DNA of 64,000 bases from Cronobacter dublinensis subsp. dublinensis LMG 23823. Lineage in GTDB: Bacteria; Pseudomonadota; Gammaproteobacteria; Enterobacterales; Enterobacteriaceae. How positions within the stretch are numbered: position 1 is the first letter of the stretch; each line of letters begins with the position of its first letter. The notes under the pieces were generated by a model. It did no database searches and was not told the origin of the DNA. It saw only the letters and a list, made by a program, of their open reading frames with translations. Positions 35,290 to 43,618 of the stretch are shown in pieces. The stretch is taken from positions 1-64,000 of the forward strand of contig NZ_CP012267.1 in NCBI RefSeq assembly GCF_001277235.1. The letters run 5' to 3'. The translations under genes and the position numbers were made by a program.

Positions 35290-36854
35290 CGGAGTATCAC
35301 GGATGGGAAACGAGTGACGGTGAGCATTTAACCGATATAAAATGCTCTGAGAAAACCATTGTCTGCAAACGTAAACCGGTTATCAGTATTACTATTACTG
35401 TCGGGATGTTTTTTGATGGCACCGGGAACAATTTTTTTAATACAGATAAACGTCTTTTGAAGAGCTGTACTCATCTTAATGTTGGTCTTATTAAAGAGGA
35501 TGTCGAGCTTTGTGTCGAAAAGCTGGGAATGAGTGCAACGGGGAGCGGCAGCTATATGGGCTACTATTCAAACGTGCACTGGCTAAATACGCTTTATTTG
35601 AGAGATAACCAAATTACAGATGAGAAATCACGTTATCAACGTGCAGTTTATATTCAGGGTATCGGCACGCAGAAAGGCAAAGAAGATAGTCTGTATTCCC
35701 TGGGGACGGGGCAATTATCCGAAGGTGTGGTAGACAAAACCGATGAGGGCATTGCTCAGATTGCATCTGAAATAAGTGGTCTTTTTGAGGAAAACAATGA
35801 CATATCATTCGCCATTGAAAAAATTCAGTTCGATATCTTTGGGTTCAGCCGGGGGGCCGCGGCAGCACGCCACTTTGCCAATCGTGTCAGAAACAATGAT
35901 GAGGCTGTACAACAGGCCATCAAGGAGGGGCTGCAGGGGCGAAAGCAGCATGGCAAACCAGCCGGTGAAGTCAGGTTCCTGGGGTTGTTTGATACCGTTT
36001 GTGCGGTAGGATGGGATCCGCACGATGGTAATAATCCAGGCATAGCTCTGGATTTGCCAGAGGATATTGCGCAGAAGGTTTTCCAGATAACGGCGATGCA
36101 TGAATGTCGCCATAATTTCAGCCTTAACAGTATTAAGGAATCCTGGCCAGAGCTGGTTCTGCCTGGCGTGCATTCGGATATCGGAGGCGGTTATAACCCA
36201 GAGGAGCAGGAATATCTTTTTTTAACAAAGCCCCGCAGCGAGACCGTAAGAGACGATATTCTTCCCGAAAATACGGCGGTTTACCGACAGGCTGAGGCTG
36301 AAATACCTGTTCTGAAAAACTGCCCCAATCTTCATCCACTTCTGGCTAACGGTGAAGTAAAAACCGAGACCTGGTATGACTATCTGATCAATCCTGACAA
36401 GAAGCGTGCGGGAATAACGGAAAAGCGCACAGGTGCCGCTGTGACGTTGAAACGTATCGTCTCCAATGACTGGAGTAAAGTTAGTTTACGGGTCATGTTA
36501 GACGCAGCGAAAGAAGCTAGATGTGAATTCAAAGAAATCGAACCCACAAATGAAAAATTAAGCTTGCCAGCCGAACTTGAGTTTTTGAGTGAAAAAGCAA
36601 TTTCTCAAGGAAAGGCGATAAGAATTGGCAGAACATTTACTCCATTTACATCATCAGAACTTCAGTTAATAGGGAAATATATACATTGTTCCGCCCACTG
36701 GAACCCGGTTGCTTTTAAGACGGTCTGGCTCGATGGCAAAATGATTAAAACCATTTATGGCGCAGTAAACGCGGTCGAGTTATTCGGTTTTCTCAACCGT
36801 CCCTGCACCGGGTGGCACCGTTCCGTATGGAATATGAAAGGAGAAAAAGCATGA
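35286..36854 (+). CDS. tle1: Tle1-like T6SS phospholipase effector (DUF2235)
   Basis: 522 residues of the DUF2235 alpha/beta hydrolase family. Likely triad: S188 in GFSRGAAAARHF, D236 in GLFDTVCAVGW, H296 in GVHSDIGGGY. N-terminal motif MFFDGTGNN is family-typical. Tle1 enzymes cut phospholipids (PLA2 activity in E. coli) in the target periplasm. No signal peptide, as expected for T6SS cargo. Overlaps vgrG and the downstream immunity gene by four bases each. Its last 55 codons are repeated twice further downstream. AT-rich, unlike the core T6SS genes. Confidence 0.9.
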   Translation: MTEYHGWETSDGEHLTDIKCSEKTIVCKRKPVISITITVGMFFDGTGNNFFNTDKRLLKSCTHLNVGLIKEDVELCVEKLGMSATGSGSYMGYYSNVHWLNTLYLRDNQITDEKSRYQRAVYIQGIGTQKGKEDSLYSLGTGQLSEGVVDKTDEGIAQIASEISGLFEENNDISFAIEKIQFDIFGFSRGAAAARHFANRVRNNDEAVQQAIKEGLQGRKQHGKPAGEVRFLGLFDTVCAVGWDPHDGNNPGIALDLPEDIAQKVFQITAMHECRHNFSLNSIKESWPELVLPGVHSDIGGGYNPEEQEYLFLTKPRSETVRDDILPENTAVYRQAEAEIPVLKNCPNLHPLLANGEVKTETWYDYLINPDKKRAGITEKRTGAAVTLKRIVSNDWSKVSLRVMLDAAKEARCEFKEIEPTNEKLSLPAELEFLSEKAISQGKAIRIGRTFTPFTSSELQLIGKYIHCSAHWNPVAFKTVWLDGKMIKTIYGAVNAVELFGFLNRPCTGWHRSVWNMKGEKA

Positions 36855-37492
36855 AATTAGCCGCTATATTAATTCTGGCATCAGTTTCCCTTGCTGGTTG
36901 CAGTAAGCCTGCGAATCAAAGTGAAATCAAAGCCCCTTTTGATGAGTGGTATTTTACGTTTGCAACCCCCAAAGCGCTGCCCGCTCAGGTTACCCTTGTT
37001 AAAATAATTGATGTCAATGGGTACGGTATGGTGTTCCGCACCATAGACCAGCCCCAGGGGGAAAGTGTGGGCCACTGGGACCAGCACGCAGGGGTGGGCA
37101 CCTCTCCGTTTAATAAAGCTGAATCTCCTCCACGGGCAATGTTATTTTGCTGGGATTCCATTATCGATAAGAAGGTTTATGAAACTACACTGATATTCCA
37201 CGATGAAACATGGCAAAAGATGCTAACTACGGAGGCCAGTAACTACAGCCCGAAAAAAACGTATTTCTTCCGATTTATGGTTATTGGCCTTGCGCCTGAA
37301 GGGAAAGTGAGGGTCTGGCTGAAAAATAATGGCCGCCCTAATCTTGAACAAACGAAAACCAAAATAATAACCGTCTCCGGGAAAGAGCTGGATATGTGCA
37401 AAAATATTACAGAAAGTGATTTTTCTAAAGGGTACAGTAATACCACTAAAGAATTTATAGCAGGGAAAGTTTATCCTTATGGCTCTTGGTGA
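36851..37492 (+). CDS. tli1: Lipoprotein immunity protein to Tle1 (copy a, DUF2931-like)
   Basis: 213 residues with a lipoprotein signal peptide: hydrophobic 2-15, lipobox LAGC (Cys16 to be lipidated). The mature part has the DUF2931 pattern (FDEWYFTF, MLFCWDSIIDKKVYETTL, YPYGSW). Overlap of the ATG with the effector stop and periplasmic location fit a Tli1 immunity protein that binds Tle1. A near-identical paralogue lies 281 bases downstream. Confidence 0.85.
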   Translation: MKLAAILILASVSLAGCSKPANQSEIKAPFDEWYFTFATPKALPAQVTLVKIIDVNGYGMVFRTIDQPQGESVGHWDQHAGVGTSPFNKAESPPRAMLFCWDSIIDKKVYETTLIFHDETWQKMLTTEASNYSPKKTYFFRFMVIGLAPEGKVRVWLKNNGRPNLEQTKTKIITVSGKELDMCKNITESDFSKGYSNTTKEFIAGKVYPYGSW

Positions 37493-37608
37493 ATCATTTG
37501 TTTTATAGGTTAATTTTTATTAAATAAAAACATCATTATATATATGAGCCTTGAATTGACACCATTTTTTGAGGGAATTAACCTACTGTTGATGTTGAGT
37601 GTATTTAC

Positions 37609-37776
37609 TGCCCCGCCCACTGGAACTTGGTTGCTTTTAATTCGGTTTGGCTCGATGGCAAAACGATTAAAACCATTTATGGCGCAGTAAACGCGGTCGA
37701 GTTATTCGGTTTTCTCAACCATCCCTGCACCGGGTGGCACCGTACCGTATGGAATATGAAAGGAGAAAAAGCATGA
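37609..37776 (+). pseudogene. Orphan 3' fragment of tle1 (first remnant)
   Basis: An in-frame copy of the last 55 codons of tle1 (AHWN...WNMKGEKA, stop at 37774-37776) without the rest of the gene. A few changes are seen (NLVAFNSV for NPVAFKTV, NHPC for NRPC). It runs straight into the second immunity gene with the same ATGA overlap. No start codon or ribosome site for it is visible. Confidence 0.88.
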
Positions 37777-38414
37777 AATTAGCCGCTATATTAATTCTGG
37801 CATCAGTTTCCCTTGCAGGTTGCAGTAAGCCTGCGAATCAAAGTGAAATTAAAGCCCCTTTTGATGAATGGTATTTTTCATTTTCAACCCCCAAAGCGCT
37901 GCCCGCACAGGTCACCCTTGTTAAAATAATTGATGTCAATGGGTACGGTATGGTGTTCCGGACAATAGACCAGCCCCAGGGGCAAAGTGTGGGCGGCTGG
38001 GATCAGTACGCAGGACAGGGGCCCTCTCCGTTTAATAAGACCGAATCCCCTCCCCGGGCAATGTTATTTTGCTGGGATTCCATTATTGACAAGAAAGTTT
38101 ATGAAACTACGCTGATATTCCATGATGAAACATGGCAAAAGATGCTGACTACGGAGGCCAGTAACTACAGCCCGAAAGAAACGTATTTCTTCCAGTATAT
38201 GGTTATTGGTCTTGCGCCTGAAGGGAAAGTGAGGGTCTGGCTGGAAAACAATGGCCGCCCTAATCTTGAACAAACGGAAACCAAAATAATAACCGTATCC
38301 GGGAAAGATCTGGATATGTGCAAAGGGGTAACCAGTAGTAACTTCAGCTATGGATATGATGAGGATATAGTAGAGTTCATAAAAGGCAAAAAATATCCTT
38401 ATGGAAGCTGGTGA
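37773..38414 (+). CDS. tli1: Lipoprotein immunity protein to Tle1 (copy b, DUF2931-like)
   Basis: 213 residues, same length as copy a with about 26 differences by hand alignment. The signal peptide and lipobox (LAGC) are identical. Twelve of the differences fall in a 25-residue stretch near the C-terminus (about 183-207), suggesting change in specificity there. Preceded by a tle1 3' remnant, so the effector-end/immunity unit has been duplicated. It could protect against a variant Tle1 from other strains. Confidence 0.85.
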   Translation: MKLAAILILASVSLAGCSKPANQSEIKAPFDEWYFSFSTPKALPAQVTLVKIIDVNGYGMVFRTIDQPQGQSVGGWDQYAGQGPSPFNKTESPPRAMLFCWDSIIDKKVYETTLIFHDETWQKMLTTEASNYSPKETYFFQYMVIGLAPEGKVRVWLENNGRPNLEQTETKIITVSGKDLDMCKGVTSSNFSYGYDEDIVEFIKGKKYPYGSW

Positions 38415-38501
38415 ACTGTGTTCTCTGGGAGAAATATGTTAGCTGAGGATAAACTTTGTTCTTGTTTATTAATTTGATTGTCCCTTCTTGTAAATTCAGC
38501 A

Positions 38502-38666
38502 TACTGGAACCCGGTTGCTTTTAAGACGGTCTGGCTCGATGGCAAAACGATTAAAACCATTTATGGCGCAGTAAACGCGGTCGAGTTATTCGGTTTTCTC
38601 AACCGTCCCTGCGCTGGGTGGCACCGTGCCGTATGGAATATGAATAATGTAATAAATATCATCTGA
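38502..38666 (+). pseudogene. Orphan 3' fragment of tle1 (second remnant)
   Basis: A third copy of the tle1 C-terminal coding end (YWNPVAFKTVWLDGK...HRAVWNM). It diverges after WNM, reading NNVINII before a stop, and no immunity gene follows; the PAAR gene comes next. Nucleotide identity to the intact end is very high over about 140 bases. Confidence 0.85.
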
Positions 38667-38729
38667 ACATCTAACTTATGCTTTCTTTTAAAGTTTGGCA
38701 ACACTGCGATTATTAACGAGGGTTTAAAG

Positions 38730-38996
38730 TTGTCTCAAGGATTTGTATTGCATGGTGATAAAACCACGCATGGCGGCGTTGTGATATCAGCCTCATCAAC
38801 AATGAGTGTGAACGGGCGCCTGGTGGCTTTAGTTGGCGATTCCGTCAGTTGCCCGATCCCTGGGCATGGCGTTAATAAAATTATCGAGGGCTCAACGGAG
38901 TGGGTTTCGGATGGTAAAGCGGTTGTGGTTAATGGTTGCCGGTGCCAGTGTGGTTGTCAGGTCATTTCTGGCGCACCGGAATGTGCAATAGGATAA
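38730..38996 (+). CDS. PAAR-domain spike tip protein
   Basis: 88 residues, essentially one PAAR domain: HGDKTTHGGVVISAS, GDSVSCPIPGHGVNKI and CRCQCGCQVIS. The His/Cys residues of the domain bind zinc at the tip of VgrG. TTG start at 38730 with GAGGG upstream. No toxin domain is fused. It lies directly before the next gene (3-base gap). Confidence 0.9.
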   Translation: MSQGFVLHGDKTTHGGVVISASSTMSVNGRLVALVGDSVSCPIPGHGVNKIIEGSTEWVSDGKAVVVNGCRCQCGCQVISGAPECAIG

Positions 38997-38999
38997 ACC

Positions 39000-40157
39000 A
39001 TGAGCTGGGAAAGAAATACATTACTGGTAAAGGCCTTATCACCTGCACCGTCGTTATTTCGATGGCTGATAGCAGGTTTTCTGAGCCTTATCGTCAGCGC
39101 GTTATTATTTATTGCCCATGCATCGATGATGAGCGCTGCGTTGTCAGATACCAATGTCTGGTTCATTTCATCGATACCCGCAGCAGGATGGCTGCTTCTT
39201 TTTATGGGGAGATGTTATTTGTGGTTTAGGGAGGTTAACCACTATGCCTTTTTGCAAGAAGAGGCACAGCATAGCCAGGAAGTTTGGGAGCAATGGGCTC
39301 AGCGCTATATAGCAGTTATAGCCAGTACGGTTATTCTTCCGGATAATTTTTCTGCGAGGGCTATTGGTCAGGAGCATGTTCAACAATATGGGCTCGTACG
39401 CCGAATAGATTTATCTGCTGGGCGTGAAATGACGAGTATCAGCGCAATCAGGCTACTGATAGCGGCTTTGGAAAGTCACTTAAACCCTGTTGCATCAGTA
39501 TTGCCTCTGCGCATTACGATTGTCACTGACCAGCCTGCAGAAACGTTAGCCGACGATTTCTGCTCTGTCTGGCAAGAGTATATTGCCCAACCGATCATTC
39601 GTGAAACATTGTTAATGACAGACGCACTCTCCCTTTCTGTGCTGGAAGAGCACTTGAAAAATCCGATGCTGATGGCTGACTTTGTTGTTGTACTGCAACT
39701 GAGCGGCGGACAACGTTATTCGGATGGACTGGCGGCGCTATTACTAACCAGCGATGACGTAGCAAATAAATATCATCTTTCACCTTCAGCGCGTTTGCTG
39801 AGGCCAATGTCGCTGGATATGAACTGCTTTGACAGCGATCTCAGGGTTTTTCTGCAAACGCAGGTTAGCGCCTGCCGTACACAACACATTCTTGGTGATG
39901 TAAAAGCCTGGAATAAATACTTTGCGCAGCTGATAGCGATCGGCACGGCCTTTGGTACGGCATGGCAACCAGAAGAAAATGAATTACTGGAAAAGTGGTG
40001 CGGAAAACCAGGCCCTTTTTCCTCATGGCTGTTAACGGCACTGGCCGCTGACTGGATCAGTTTGCATCATCAGTCCGTACTGACGTTATTTTCTTCTGCA
40101 CAGGAACATTTTATCAGCACCATAATGCCAGGGATTGAGGATGAATATACGGGGTAG
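39000..40157 (+). CDS. T6SS-associated two-TM protein of unknown role
   Basis: 385 residues. Two membrane helices near the N-terminus (about 19-42 and 50-70), then a soluble domain with no motif I recognise. Between PAAR and tssM, it overlaps tssM by 17 bases and so is co-translated with the membrane-complex protein. A similar gene position before tssM is common in related enterobacterial clusters, but the function is not known to me. AT-richer than tssM. Confidence 0.8.
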   Translation: MSWERNTLLVKALSPAPSLFRWLIAGFLSLIVSALLFIAHASMMSAALSDTNVWFISSIPAAGWLLLFMGRCYLWFREVNHYAFLQEEAQHSQEVWEQWAQRYIAVIASTVILPDNFSARAIGQEHVQQYGLVRRIDLSAGREMTSISAIRLLIAALESHLNPVASVLPLRITIVTDQPAETLADDFCSVWQEYIAQPIIRETLLMTDALSLSVLEEHLKNPMLMADFVVVLQLSGGQRYSDGLAALLLTSDDVANKYHLSPSARLLRPMSLDMNCFDSDLRVFLQTQVSACRTQHILGDVKAWNKYFAQLIAIGTAFGTAWQPEENELLEKWCGKPGPFSSWLLTALAADWISLHHQSVLTLFSSAQEHFISTIMPGIEDEYTG

Positions 40158-43100
40158 TTATCTGGGCCGCTTTGGTCAGACGGGATTGATGATATCAGGG
40201 CTGCTGGTTCTCGGGTGGCTGCTGAAAGAATATGGCCCGTGGTTGGGAATTAACACGCCGAAAGAACAATTCATTGCCGGTGTTTTAATAGCGTTACTTG
40301 TCGTTTTGCTGCGATTTCTGCCCACGTTTTACCGTAGCGTTCAGGCGCGTATTTTTCGCCGTGAGGCGCAGAAAACGAATATTTTACCTGCCGATGAGAA
40401 CAGACTCGCGCAACGCTCTGCTCCACATACTGCCGTTGATAACATCCGCGAAGCGATGCGCAGCCTCTACGGCCCCCTCTGGCCCCGCAAAACCCGCATC
40501 CTGCTGGTAACCGGCAACGTTGATGATGTCGAACAACTCACCCCAAAACTCCCGCGCGAACGCTGGCAGGAAGACCAGGGAACGCTGCTGCTGTGGGGTG
40601 GTGATATTCGCGAAGAAGCCGACCTTGCGTGGCTTACCGCGTTGCGTAAACTGCGTCGCCGCCCCATTGACGGCGTGATATGGGTCACCTCAGCGTTTGA
40701 TGACCAGACGGAAAGTGACGATGCGAGCGTTGCAGGGCCGCTGTCACCGGACGCGATGGATGCGCTCGCCCATGCGCTGCACCAGCGTTATGAGGCGCTG
40801 GGATGGCGAATACCGCTGTATGTCTGGTCGCTGCACCCGCAATCGACCGATCAAACCGGGCGCGTCACGCAGGCTGTCGGATGCCTGCTGGCGTCAGCGT
40901 GTTCGCCGCAAAGCCTTACCGCGCAGTTGTCCAGGCTTACAGCCCCGTTGACCGCCCAGGGGATACAGCAAATCACGCATCATCCCCGACACGCTTTTTT
41001 GCTTCACCTTGCCGATAGGTTGATTCGCAATCCCGCGAGCATCGCCGGTCCGCTGGCAATGTTGCTTAATCCTTACCGTCCGCTGTCGCTGGCCGGTGTT
41101 CTGTTCAGCACGCCGTCATCAGGCGCTGCCCGGCGCGTGCGCCACCACTGGGGTAAAGATAACCGCTGGGATGTGCTGCCGGATTCAGTCCAGACGCTAC
41201 CGGCAGGCTTACGTCCGCGCAGGCCCGGCGTCAGCCGACAGCGCGTATTGAAAGTTGCTGCGGCGATGCTGCTTGCGCTCTGGGGCGGATGGATGGCGCT
41301 CTCCTTTATCGCTAACCGCGAGCAGGTCGCTGTGGCGCAGACCCTGGCGCAACAGGCGCGAAACCGCAACCAGTCCGTCGATATGCGCCTTCAGGCGTTG
41401 CTGGCATTGCAGAAGACGCTGGCGCGCCTGCAATATCGCGCCGCGCACGGCGTTCCCTGGTATGAACGCGCGGGGCTCAGTCAGAATGAGGCGCTGCTGT
41501 CCGCGCTGCTGTCCGCGCTGCTGGCGCGCTATGGCGAAAGCGCGCAGCCGCTGTTACGCGACGCCGCGGCGTTACATCTGCAAAAACACCTCAGCGCATT
41601 CACCCAGTTGCCGCCTGACAGTCCGCTGCGCGAGGAGATGGCGAAGCCTGCCTATGACTGGCTGAAACTCTGTCTGATGCTCGCCCGGCCCGAAAAAATG
41701 GACGCCGCCTGGTTTGCCAATACGCTGATGCAGCACTGGCCGCAGCGCCAGGGCGTAAAAGCGGCGCGATGGCAGGGGGAGGGCGCGGCGCTGCTCGCGT
41801 TTTACGGCGCGACGCTGAAGACGCATCCGCAGTGGCGTATTCACGCCGATGAGGCGCTGGTAGCCCAGGCCCGCACCTTGCTGATTCGCCAGATGGGGAT
41901 GCGTAACAGTGAATCCTCTCTGTATCAGAAAATGCTGGCACAGGTTGCACGCCAGTATGCGGATATGCGCCTCGCGGATATGACCGGCGACACCGACGCC
42001 GCGCGACTGTTCACGACGGACAACGTGGTGCCCGGCATGTTTACCCGGCAGGCGTGGGAAGAGGCGGTCCAGCCAGCGATGGATAACGTGGTGACGGCGC
42101 GTCGCGAGGAGATGGACTGGGTACTGAGCGACAGCAAACTTCCCGCCACGCCGTCGCTCTCCCCGGACTCTCTGAAACAGCGCCTGACGGCGCGCTATTT
42201 CGCCGACTTCAGCAGCGCCTGGCTGGATTTTCTTAATAGCCTGCGCTGGCAGCCTGCCGCCACGCTATCGGATGCTATCGACCAGCTGTCGCTGATGGCC
42301 GACGTACGCCAGTCCCCGCTGGTGGCGCTGATGAACACGCTGGCCGTGCAGGGGCGCACCGGGCAGACCGGCGAAGCGCTGTCCGATTCGCTGGTGAAAT
42401 CTGCAAAAAACCTGTTTGCACAGGATAAACAGCCGGTCATCGATCAGCGCGCCGGCGCGCATGGCCCGCTGGACGCCACGTTTGGCCCGGTGCTGGCGCT
42501 GCTGGAGGATAAAGCGGCGGGGACGGGAAATACCGGGCTTAGCCTGCAGACCTATCTTACCCGCGTCACGCAGGTACGCCTGCGTCTTCAGCAGGTGACG
42601 AACGCCACCGATCCGCAGGCGATGACGCAGGCGCTGGCCCAGACGGTATTTCAGGGCAAGGCGATAGATTTAACCGAAACCCGCGACTACGGCAGTCTGG
42701 TCGCGGCCGGGCTTGGCCAGGAGTGGAGCGGATTCGGGCAAACGGTGTTTGTGCGGCCCATGGAACAGGCCTGGCAGCAGGTGCTGACGCCGGCGGCGGA
42801 AAGCTTCAACGCCCAGTGGCGCGCCGCCGTGGTGGATGACTGGAACAGCGCGTTTGGCGGGCGATATCCCTTTAAAGACGCGAGCAGCGACGTCTCTCTG
42901 CCGCTGCTCGCGAAGTATCTCGACGCCGAGAGCGGCCGCATCGCCCGCTTTTTACAGACCCGGCTCAATGGCGTGCTGCACAAAGAAGGGAGCCATTGGG
43001 TAGCGGATGATATCAACGCGCAGGGGCTCACCTTCAATCCGGCTTTTTTGCAGGCGATGGATACGCTCAGCCATATCGCGGATGTCGTCTTCACCAACGG

Positions 43101-43572
43101 CGAGGCGGGGATGCATTTCGATCTGCGACCGGGAACGGCGGCGGGCGTGATGCAGACGAGCCTGATCATTGACGGCCAGAAGCTGACCTATATGAATCAG
43201 ATGCCCGTCTGGAAGCGCGTTACCTGGCCTCAGGATACCGAAGCGCCGGGCGCCAGCCTGAGCTGGATCAGCACGCAGGCGGGCACGCGCCTGTATGCCG
43301 ACATGTCCGGCGCATGGGGCTGGATACGCCTGCTGGATCGGGCATCAGTCAGCGCCTATGCCGGGCTCAACAGCAGCTGGAACCTGACCTGGCATGCGCC
43401 GGATGGCCGCGCGCTCAACTACACGCTTCGTACCGAAGCAGGCGAAGGCCCGCTTGCACTGCTGAAACTGCGTCATTTTTCGCTGCCGGACCAGCTGTTC
43501 ACCGTGAGCGCCCCTGACGCGACCGACACCGGGCGCGAAGATGACGGCGATGTTATGCCCGCCGCTGATTAG
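40141..43572 (+). CDS. tssM: T6SS membrane-complex protein TssM (IcmF)
   Basis: 1143 residues. Two N-terminal helices (about 12-30 and 40-58), a cytoplasmic domain, a third helix (about 372-392) and a long periplasmic part with the ImcF-related and C-terminal beta regions (ending with the SLSWIS... AWGWIRLL segment). At the usual P-loop site it reads LLVTGNVDDVEQL (near 122-134) with no Gly-Lys-Thr/Ser, so nucleotide binding is unlikely. ATG at 40141 is chosen; a TTG two codons earlier is in frame. A 12-base in-frame tandem repeat (LLSA LLSA LLAR) is at about 41493-41524. Confidence 0.93.
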   Translation: MNIRGSYLGRFGQTGLMISGLLVLGWLLKEYGPWLGINTPKEQFIAGVLIALLVVLLRFLPTFYRSVQARIFRREAQKTNILPADENRLAQRSAPHTAVDNIREAMRSLYGPLWPRKTRILLVTGNVDDVEQLTPKLPRERWQEDQGTLLLWGGDIREEADLAWLTALRKLRRRPIDGVIWVTSAFDDQTESDDASVAGPLSPDAMDALAHALHQRYEALGWRIPLYVWSLHPQSTDQTGRVTQAVGCLLASACSPQSLTAQLSRLTAPLTAQGIQQITHHPRHAFLLHLADRLIRNPASIAGPLAMLLNPYRPLSLAGVLFSTPSSGAARRVRHHWGKDNRWDVLPDSVQTLPAGLRPRRPGVSRQRVLKVAAAMLLALWGGWMALSFIANREQVAVAQTLAQQARNRNQSVDMRLQALLALQKTLARLQYRAAHGVPWYERAGLSQNEALLSALLSALLARYGESAQPLLRDAAALHLQKHLSAFTQLPPDSPLREEMAKPAYDWLKLCLMLARPEKMDAAWFANTLMQHWPQRQGVKAARWQGEGAALLAFYGATLKTHPQWRIHADEALVAQARTLLIRQMGMRNSESSLYQKMLAQVARQYADMRLADMTGDTDAARLFTTDNVVPGMFTRQAWEEAVQPAMDNVVTARREEMDWVLSDSKLPATPSLSPDSLKQRLTARYFADFSSAWLDFLNSLRWQPAATLSDAIDQLSLMADVRQSPLVALMNTLAVQGRTGQTGEALSDSLVKSAKNLFAQDKQPVIDQRAGAHGPLDATFGPVLALLEDKAAGTGNTGLSLQTYLTRVTQVRLRLQQVTNATDPQAMTQALAQTVFQGKAIDLTETRDYGSLVAAGLGQEWSGFGQTVFVRPMEQAWQQVLTPAAESFNAQWRAAVVDDWNSAFGGRYPFKDASSDVSLPLLAKYLDAESGRIARFLQTRLNGVLHKEGSHWVADDINAQGLTFNPAFLQAMDTLSHIADVVFTNGEAGMHFDLRPGTAAGVMQTSLIIDGQKLTYMNQMPVWKRVTWPQDTEAPGASLSWISTQAGTRLYADMSGAWGWIRLLDRASVSAYAGLNSSWNLTWHAPDGRALNYTLRTEAGEGPLALLKLRHFSLPDQLFTVSAPDATDTGREDDGDVMPAAD

Positions 43573-43618
43573 CCCTGCGCTGAAACGCCTTTCTTCACAT
43601 ACTTAACGACGGTTTTTT

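Noticed and set aside
37734..37772. N-terminal extension of the second immunity lipoprotein
   Set aside because: It would bury the signal peptide and lipobox; the ATG at 37773 restores a proper lipoprotein start.
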